Source: an uncultured Dialister sp.
GTDB taxonomy: Bacteria > Bacillota > Negativicutes > Veillonellales > Dialisteraceae
Reading direction: 5' to 3'
DNA: 18,607 bases
NCBI GenBank assembly: GCA_934216155.1
Contig: CAKQBK010000054.1
Location: 1-18,607, forward strand
The notes under the pieces were generated by a model. It made no database searches. It saw only the letters and a program-made list of their open reading frames with translations, and was not told the origin of the DNA. A program made the translations under genes and the position numbers. Positions within the stretch are counted from its first letter, which is position 1. Every line of letters starts with the position of its first letter. Below are positions 14,448 to 18,607 of this stretch, one piece after another.

Positions 14448-14590
14448 CGTCATTTCGACCGATGGGATTCGTGCTTGATGACACAGCAGAGTAGTCCGGT
14501 ACTATGTTAGACAGAAGTGGAGAAATCTTACAGCACTAGCGGAAACGGAGATAGCTGAACCATACCGTAACGATTTAACTAACAAAGCGA
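14448..14590 (+). repeat. F repeat, copy 2 (143 bp)
   Basis: A gap-free counterpart of 12602-12744 with the same ends, CGTCATTTCGACC and CAAAGCGAA. Differences are scattered single bases, more frequent in the last 45 nt. Confidence 0.85.
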
Positions 14591-14610
14591 AAAAGTGTTA
14601 TTTTTCATAG

Positions 14611-14775
14611 CCGCTAGAGAGGACGCCTAAACGGACAGAGGCAAAGGTATTTCATTCCGCCAGAGTGAGCTATCCCCTGGAACGTATCGCTAACGCTCAC
14701 GTTCTGTCCCCTTCCAAAGGAAGGGGATTATTAGCGATGATATCGCCAGCGTCTATATGCACATTCGACAAACCT
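14611..14775 (+). repeat. H repeat, copy 2
   Basis: Counterpart of 5371-5536: GAGGACGCCTAA, GTGAGCTATCCCCTGG, CCCCTTCC-AAA-GGAAGGGG, and right end GCACATTCGACAAACC. Confidence 0.75.
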
Positions 14776-14866
14776 GAGAACCGTGAGCGACCTGAGCAAC
14801 CTTTTCCAAAAATCCTTAATCCTTAGCCACTCATTCCCCATTCAAAAAAACTTTTCAAAAAAGTGC

Positions 14867-14895
14867 TTGACAGATATAGGTCTGACTGGTATACT
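14867..14895 (+). promoter_or_regulatory. Promoter of the tRNA-Ser gene
   Basis: TTGACA (14867-14872), a 17-bp spacer, and TATACT (14890-14895). The predicted start is near 14902, about 60 nt before the mature tRNA. Confidence 0.85.
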
Positions 14896-14961
14896 ACATA
14901 AGTCAGTTAACCACTGACCCAAACAAATAAGTCGCTAACCAATCGGTTAGGGAACAACTGT

Positions 14962-15053
14962 GGAGAGGTGTCCGAGCGGTTGAAGGTGCATGATTGGAAA
15001 TCATGTTGACGGCGAATACCGTCACGGGGGTTCGAATCCCCCTCTCTCCGCCA
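14962..15053 (+). tRNA. tRNA-Ser (anticodon GGA)
   Basis: A class II tRNA. The acceptor GGAGAGG (14962-14968) pairs with TCTCTCC. The anticodon arm is CATGA-TTGGAAA-TCATG, giving anticodon GGA for UCC/UCU codons. A long variable arm (TTGACGGCGAATACCGTCACG region) marks it as serine. The T arm is GGGGG-TTCGAAT-CCCCC, the discriminator is G (15050), and CCA is encoded (15051-15053). It has its own promoter and terminator. Confidence 0.97.
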
Positions 15054-15060
15054 CAGAGTA

Positions 15061-15091
15061 AAGAGTCTATCGATAAGATAGGCTCTTTTTT
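15061..15091 (+). terminator. Intrinsic terminator of tRNA-Ser
   Basis: An 11-bp stem (15061-15071 with 15077-15087, one T-G pair), a 5-nt loop GATAA, and a T run to 15091, starting 8 nt after CCA. Confidence 0.92.
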
Positions 15092-15118
15092 CATTATATT
15101 TCATTATGGAATCCCATA

Positions 15119-15166
15119 TAAAAAGTGTCGGATAGACGTCTTGTACGACGTACTATACGACACTTT
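15119..15166 (-). terminator. Intrinsic terminator of fic
   Basis: On the minus strand, AAAGTGTCG (complement of 15158-15166) pairs with CGACACTTT (complement of 15122-15130). Further inner pairing (ACGTC/GACGT, ATAG/CTAT) makes a long imperfect hairpin. Five T on that strand (15120-15124) follow the stem. It begins 7 nt after the fic stop and faces the tRNA terminator. Confidence 0.82.
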
Positions 15167-15172
15167 AATGTT

Positions 15173-16390
15173 TTATGATTTGATTGACGTTTCTTTGAAA
15201 AGCAACAGATTGAGTTTATAAAAAATTGTTTTCTTGGTTTTAGTTATAATCAAGTGTTCTTGCGGAATCGTATTTAGACGTTTTTGTATAGTAGGTCTAG
15301 CTTTTCCTGTTATTTTAGTGATTTCTGTAATACTAATTCCTTGCCCATAAAACAGTGCGGCTTGTAAAAGGATATAATACATATCTTGTAAAATTTCATC
15401 ATGAGGACACAATGTAGTAATTTGCTTTTCTGCACGCTCTAGTTGTTCATTTTTTCGAGAAAGAAGACCGATAGTATCCTGAATTGTTCCTACTATGATA
15501 TGCAAAAATCCTGTAATGAAGGGAGTTAAGTCTCCTCTATTGATTTCACTGTCAGCTTCCTCAAAAAGTTTATAATACATAGCACGATTTTTTTTGATAT
15601 ACACAGATAATCTAAGTGCAATCAGCGGATGAAATTCTTTTTGCATAAAATAGGAGGTAATAAATCGATCTGTTCGTCCATTTCCGTCGTAGAATGGATG
15701 GATATAGGCAAATAGATAGTGAAATAGACCTAATCTTACCCAAAATGGAAGTGTAGAAGAGTGCAGGATATCAAGAGTATGTTGCATGGCCTCTTTTATT
15801 TTGGATTCAGGATATACACCTTGGTGTAGTACCTTTCCCGTTGGAGAATCAATTTCGACAGGTTCTTTTCTGAATATTTGTCCATCTAAACGATTAGAGG
15901 GATTTTCATAAGCTATTTCTTCATGCGCAAATTCATCATAGAAGTTTCGGATATCTTGGCAGTTTTCAAAGACGATGTCGTTGTTTTCCAAGAGACCTTT
16001 GTATTTGTTTACAATACTATGAAATCTTTCGGTATGAGTCGCTGTGCCGTTCAAAATATCACGAAGCTCTTTTCGTGTGCTATGAACTCCTTCAATGTCA
16101 TTAGTGGATTTGACTTCGTCGAGAATGCTCAGCAGGGCAAATTGATGAAGTACCACAGGCGGAACGGTGTTGACCACATAAAGAAATTTTTCATAATATT
16201 GATATAATTGTTCTAGTGTTAGCAACATGTCGCTAGTGTAGTAGAAAAAAGCAGGGTAATTTTTGGGGCGATGATATTGTTGGATGGAAATAGGAAAATG
16301 TTCTGCATTGGGTGCTGCGTATCTTGTATGATAAGCTGTTTCATATTCATCGCTAGATTCTGTATAGTAAATTTTGGTCAATGATTTCAT
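15173..16390 (-). CDS. Fic/DOC family protein, class II, with C-terminal winged helix
   Basis: A 405-residue probable AMP transferase (protein AMPylase). The catalytic motif HPFYDGNGRTDR (231-242) is complete: H231, D235, N237 and R242 are all present. The inhibitory motif TNDIEG (96-101) lies before the Fic core, which puts the protein in class II, where the motif's Glu (E100) holds activity in check. A helix-turn-helix/winged-helix region follows at about 350-392 (GISITEITKITGKARPTIQKRL), so it may bind DNA. I chose ATG 16390, with AAAGGGG about 10 nt upstream, over a TTG at 16414. The gene is clearly more A/T-rich than its neighbours, is the only one on the minus strand and borders a tRNA gene, which suggests acquisition by transfer. 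No antitoxin gene is next to it. Targets are unknown. Confidence 0.94.
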   Translation of the reverse strand: MKSLTKIYYTESSDEYETAYHTRYAAPNAEHFPISIQQYHRPKNYPAFFYYTSDMLLTLEQLYQYYEKFLYVVNTVPPVVLHQFALLSILDEVKSTNDIEGVHSTRKELRDILNGTATHTERFHSIVNKYKGLLENNDIVFENCQDIRNFYDEFAHEEIAYENPSNRLDGQIFRKEPVEIDSPTGKVLHQGVYPESKIKEAMQHTLDILHSSTLPFWVRLGLFHYLFAYIHPFYDGNGRTDRFITSYFMQKEFHPLIALRLSVYIKKNRAMYYKLFEEADSEINRGDLTPFITGFLHIIVGTIQDTIGLLSRKNEQLERAEKQITTLCPHDEILQDMYYILLQAALFYGQGISITEITKITGKARPTIQKRLNTIPQEHLIITKTKKTIFYKLNLLLFKETSIKS

Positions 16391-16430
16391 GTTAAAACGG
16401 CCCCTTTCTTCCAAAACAGAACAAAGATGC

Positions 16431-16456
16431 TTAAAAAAACAGCGCTTTTTTTAAAT
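16431..16456. promoter_or_regulatory. Imperfect palindrome 1 in the fic leader
   Basis: Centred on AGCGCT (16441-16446), with TTAAAAAAA on the left and TTTTTTAAA on the right; one mismatch and a one-base length difference between arms. Together with the palindrome centred 39 bp away it gives four TTTAAA-type half-sites between promoter and start codon. Operator function is inference. Confidence 0.45.
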
Positions 16457-16469
16457 GACTTTTGACATG

Positions 16470-16495
16470 TTTAAAGAAATGGCCATTTTTTTAAA
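16470..16495. promoter_or_regulatory. 26-bp palindrome in the fic leader (candidate operator)
   Basis: The 12-bp core AAATGGCCATTT (16477-16488) is a perfect palindrome. The symmetry extends to TTTAAA at both ends, with one mismatched pair (16476/16489). It lies between the predicted fic promoter and start codon, in the place of a repressor site, and the Fic protein's own winged helix is an obvious candidate to bind it. Confidence 0.55.
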
Positions 16496-16522
16496 GATTT
16501 TTTTCTATGTGTTACTGTATGT

Positions 16523-16552
16523 ATTGTAGTATTTCCTGATAAAGGAAGTCAA
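16523..16552 (-). promoter_or_regulatory. Promoter of fic
   Basis: On the minus strand: TTGACT (complement of 16547-16552), an 18-bp spacer, and TACAAT (complement of 16523-16528). The spacer holds the inverted pair TTCCT/AGGAA. The predicted leader is about 125 nt and contains the two palindromes. Confidence 0.6.
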
Positions 16553-16766
16553 GCAGGTATTAATTAGCCGTTAGCAGCTAACAGTAAACAGTAAACAGTT
16601 AACCGTAAACAGTTAACCGTTAACCGTTTACCCTAGTCACCAGTCACCAACCATCTAAATTTCTTATCCATCCCCCTACGACCTATTCCAATTTTAGATG
16701 ATATTTTGTAAGATGGTGACGTAGTAAAGAAATCGGTATATAATACACTTGTATAAAAGTGAGCAA

Positions 16767-16796
16767 TTGATAGTAGGTAAAAGTGGCTTTTATAAA
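16767..16796 (+). promoter_or_regulatory. Candidate promoter of the aminotransferase gene
   Basis: TTGATA (16767-16772), an 18-bp spacer, and TATAAA (16791-16796). A second -10-like TATAAT stands at 16739-16744 with only a poor -35 region. Either would give a leader of roughly 240-290 nt carrying the hairpin, the D-E repeat and the ACTCCTC array. Confidence 0.4.
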
Positions 16797-16851
16797 AGTT
16801 GCGGCGCTTTCAAATTTTATGCGCCGCTAAGTAAGTTTACACCGCTGTCTC

Positions 16852-16945
16852 GGCTCCCCTGTCGGGGGAGCTGCCGAAGGCTGAGGGGGCAGCTCTAGCG
16901 GTATACTTCACTAATGGTACGACAAGCCGATATGGTGCTAATACC
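16852..16945 (+). repeat. D-E compound repeat, copy 4 (E part degenerate)
   Basis: The D part 16852-16891 is identical over 40 nt to copies 2 and 3. The E part starts AGCGGTATACTTCACTA but diverges after about 20 nt and ends in the ACTCCTC array. Confidence 0.83.
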
Positions 16946-17042
16946 ACTCCTCACTCCTAATTCCTCACTCCTCATTTTTGCTGTTATTATGAATGATTCA
17001 TGACGCAGTACAAAGAATAATAAACTAAGGATGGTGCTTGAT

Positions 17043-18236
17043 ATGAAAATTTCACAGCGTGCATTAAGTTTGACCACTTCCCCGATTCGTCGTTTGGGAC
17101 CCTATGCCCAGGAAGCGCAGAAGGCAGGGAAAAAGGTATATCATCTGAACATTGGTCAGCCGGATATCGAAACTCCGCCACAGTTCATGGAAGCCATCCG
17201 CAATTTTGACCAGAAGGTCATTGCCTATGGGCAGTCCCAGGGGGATATGAACCTGATTCATCAGATTCAGAAATACTACAAAGAATGGGACATGGAATAC
17301 AGCGAAAAGAATATTTACATCACCAATGGCGGCAGTGAAGCATTGGAATTGGCTGCTCTGGCTCTGTGTGATCCCGATGATGAAATCCTGGTATTTGAAC
17401 CGTTCTATGCAAATTACAACTCTTTTGCCAAGATTTCCGGTGCTCACGTACGAGCTGTACCGACCAGTGCAGAAAATGGCTATCGCCTGCCCGATGCTGC
17501 CACGGTAGAACAGTATGTGACCAACAAGACCCGTGCCATTCTTCTGACCAACCCAGGCAACCCGACCGGCGTGGTATATACCAAGGAAGAAATGGATATG
17601 GTGGCTGGTATCGTGAAGAAACACGGTCTGGCTCTCATTGCCGATGAAGTATATCGTGAATTTGTATATGACGGCGCATACACCAGCTTTGGTACCTATG
17701 ACGACCTGGCTGACAATGTGATCATCATCGATTCTGTTTCCAAACGTTACAGCGCTTGCGGCGCTCGTATTGGCTGCCTGATTTCTAAAAATGATGAATT
17801 TATGAGCCAGATCAATAAACTCTGCCAGGCTCGCCTTTGCGTACCGACGGTGGAACAGGTCGGCGCTGCTGCTCTGTATGACACACCGAAGTCCTATCTG
17901 GAAGAAGTCAATAAGGAATACAAGAAACGCCGCGACACCATCGCTGCTGGTCTGGCTGCCATTCCGGGCGTTATTTCCTCTGACCCGAAGGGCGCTTTCT
18001 ATGTAATGGTTAAACTGCCTGTCGATGATGCAGAAAAATTTGCTATCTGGATGTTGAAAGACTTTGACGAAAATGGCGAAACTGTCATGATTGCTCCAGG
18101 CAATGGTTTCTATGCCACCGAAGGCAAAGGCGTAGACGAAGCCCGCCTGGCTTACGTGCTGAACTGCGAAGACCTGGAAAAAGCCATTCACCTGCTGGGC
18201 GAAGGTTTGAAACAGTATCCGGGGAGAAAAATCTAA
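17043..18236 (+). CDS. Class I/II PLP-dependent aminotransferase
   Basis: A fold-type I, pyridoxal-phosphate enzyme of 397 residues that should move an amino group between an amino acid and a 2-oxo acid; the aspartate aminotransferase-like (AspB/AspC) group is the best general fit. NIGQPD is at 36-41, GGSEAL at 96-101, NPGNPTG at 170-176 with conserved N173, DEVYREF at 201-207 with D201 and Y204, the PLP lysine is K234 in DSVSKRYSACGARIG, and the substrate-carboxylate Arg is R368 in EARLAYVLN. I prefer ATG 17043, since AAGG (17027-17030) directly abuts the in-frame ATG 17031 and so cannot serve it. The exact substrate is open: aspartate, aromatic or branched-chain are all possible. It stands alone, followed by a hairpin. 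Confidence 0.9.
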   Translation: MKISQRALSLTTSPIRRLGPYAQEAQKAGKKVYHLNIGQPDIETPPQFMEAIRNFDQKVIAYGQSQGDMNLIHQIQKYYKEWDMEYSEKNIYITNGGSEALELAALALCDPDDEILVFEPFYANYNSFAKISGAHVRAVPTSAENGYRLPDAATVEQYVTNKTRAILLTNPGNPTGVVYTKEEMDMVAGIVKKHGLALIADEVYREFVYDGAYTSFGTYDDLADNVIIIDSVSKRYSACGARIGCLISKNDEFMSQINKLCQARLCVPTVEQVGAAALYDTPKSYLEEVNKEYKKRRDTIAAGLAAIPGVISSDPKGAFYVMVKLPVDDAEKFAIWMLKDFDENGETVMIAPGNGFYATEGKGVDEARLAYVLNCEDLEKAIHLLGEGLKQYPGRKI

Positions 18237-18607
18237 TTTACCGCTGTTGATACACATGGAGGAAATAGGGATTGGATAAAAGGTTATACTCCGTGATTCC
18301 TTATTTCTAACATATTGATGCAACGTATTGGCAAAGGGTTATGAAAGGTTATAAAAGGTTATGGGATTTTCTGTGGTGTCATAACCTTTTATAACCTTTT
18401 TTCTTTGGATAGTGATTTTTGTTGGTATGGCGGACGTGCTGAAATAATAACCTTTTGACAAGCGAAATCATTTATATGTTAAAAAATTCAAGACATAGAG
18501 CATAACCTTTTTCTCCGCATACCTATTTGTGGATAGTGTCAAGTATTTTGTGTAAACGGTACTCCTTGTCTTATTCGTACCGTTGATTATTAAAAATAAA
18601 TGAATGG
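18237..18607. other. Downstream region, no gene seen
   Basis: A/T-rich, with repeated words AAAGGTTAT/ATAACCTTT (18290-18510), among them the perfect hairpin listed separately and single copies near 18286, 18449 and 18500. No coding sequence is supported. The same word family occurs at 96-125. Confidence 0.6.
18344..18402 (+). terminator. Perfect 20-bp inverted repeat, possible terminator of the aminotransferase gene
   Basis: The left arm 18344-18363 and right arm 18380-18399 are exact complements, each made of two ~10-nt ATAAAAGGTT-type units, with a 16-nt loop. The right arm ends in T6. The stem is A/T-rich, so as a terminator it is weaker than its length suggests. It may equally be a repeat-family member. 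Confidence 0.6.

Larger units (their letters stand above)
14058..14866. repeat. Composite intergenic repeat island 4
   Basis: About 800 bp without a gene. In order: a clear 7-nt array TGACTGG/TGACTAG/GGATTAG/TAGCTAG/GGATTAG/GGACTAG (14065-14121), a CCCTCTTTCG/AAAGGGGG block (14160-14188), a D-E compound repeat (14271-14373), a forward 9-nt array (14381-14432) ending TTCTCCGAATGTGCC, the F repeat (14448-14590), the H repeat (14611-14775), a reversed 9-nt array (14762-14803), and a reversed 7-nt-type remnant (14806-14840). The outer arrays are arranged as inverted pairs. The tRNA promoter follows at 14867. Confidence 0.72.
16553..17042. repeat. Intergenic region upstream of the aminotransferase, with repeats
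   Basis: No gene seen. It holds a 7-nt array AACAGTA/AACAGTT/AACCGTA/AACCGTT (16578-16630) running into CTAGTCACCAGTCACC, then an A/T-rich stretch with promoter-like boxes, the GCGGCGC/GCGCCGC hairpin (16801-16827), D-E repeat copy 4 with a degenerate E part (16852-16945), and an ACTCCTC array (16944-16975). Thus element A is split here, with D-E inserted between its hairpin and its array. Confidence 0.7.

Noticed and set aside
4624..14845. CRISPR array
   Set aside because: The repeats are 7-9 nt tandem units or larger modules in unequal spacing. There are no 25-40 nt direct repeats with unique spacers, and no cas genes.
14903..15104. Two small minus-strand frames with GGERGIRTP/RREGDSNPR-like sequences
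   Set aside because: This is the well-known false protein made by translating a tRNA-Ser gene on the opposite strand.
14962..17042. Integrase-type genomic island at tRNA-Ser
   Set aside because: No integrase gene and no second copy of the tRNA 3' end (TTCGAATCCCCC) was found in the window. Only the AT-rich fic gene supports transfer.
17064..18323. 419-codon open frame on the minus strand
   Set aside because: Shadow of the aminotransferase, which carries the PLP lysine and all conserved motifs.

Overview
The window (about 18.6 kb) looks like a chromosomal segment of a diderm Firmicute of the class Negativicutes. This is inferred from a T-box leader, mid-range GC coding sequences, an exported-receptor kinase and the general look of the proteins. 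No marker gene fixes the genus. All genes point right (+) except one AT-rich fic gene.

Layout. 253-914: a promoter and a long T-box leader with two complete Stem I domains, whose specifier triplets read as CUC (Leu) and AUC (Ile), followed by two T-box antiterminator/terminator modules. 1144-4467: livH-livM-livG-livF, the membrane and ATPase parts of a branched-chain amino acid ABC transporter, with one-base stop/start overlaps and no binding-protein gene in the window. 5750-8344: an 864-residue c-di-GMP protein (REC, degenerate GGDEF, EAL, pseudo-REC, GGDEF). 8824-12372: a hybrid histidine kinase with two periplasmic SBP-type sensor domains and two receivers, followed 6 bp later by a separate HPt protein. 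13077-14057: a cytoplasmic-type L-asparaginase. 14962-15053: tRNA-Ser(GGA) with its own promoter and terminator. 15173-16390 (-): a class II Fic protein with a C-terminal winged helix. 17043-18236: a class I/II aminotransferase.

How the genes fit together. The liv leader should open when uncharged tRNA-Leu and/or tRNA-Ile accumulates, so it reads starvation for the transporter's likely cargo. The kinase and HPt have no DNA-binding regulator beside them. The nearest intact free receiver is the N-terminal REC of the c-di-GMP protein, so a ligand-to-phosphorelay-to-c-di-GMP circuit is a reasonable inference. The asparaginase and aminotransferase fit amino-acid use.

The most striking non-coding feature is the filling of the intergenic regions. 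Spacers of 0.4-1.3 kb are mosaics of recurring modules: short-period arrays with 7-nt units (ACTCCTC, TGACTGG and AACAGTA types) or 9-nt units (GGTTNCTCA/AGAACCTTN type), a ~103-bp compound repeat in four co-oriented copies, a 143-bp repeat in two full copies, a ~165-bp repeat in two copies, and many CCCCTTCC/GGAAGGGG and GCGGCGC hairpins. Several spacers are arranged symmetrically, with an array at the left end and its reverse complement at the right. One such array has inserted as an inverted repeat inside the T-box leader.
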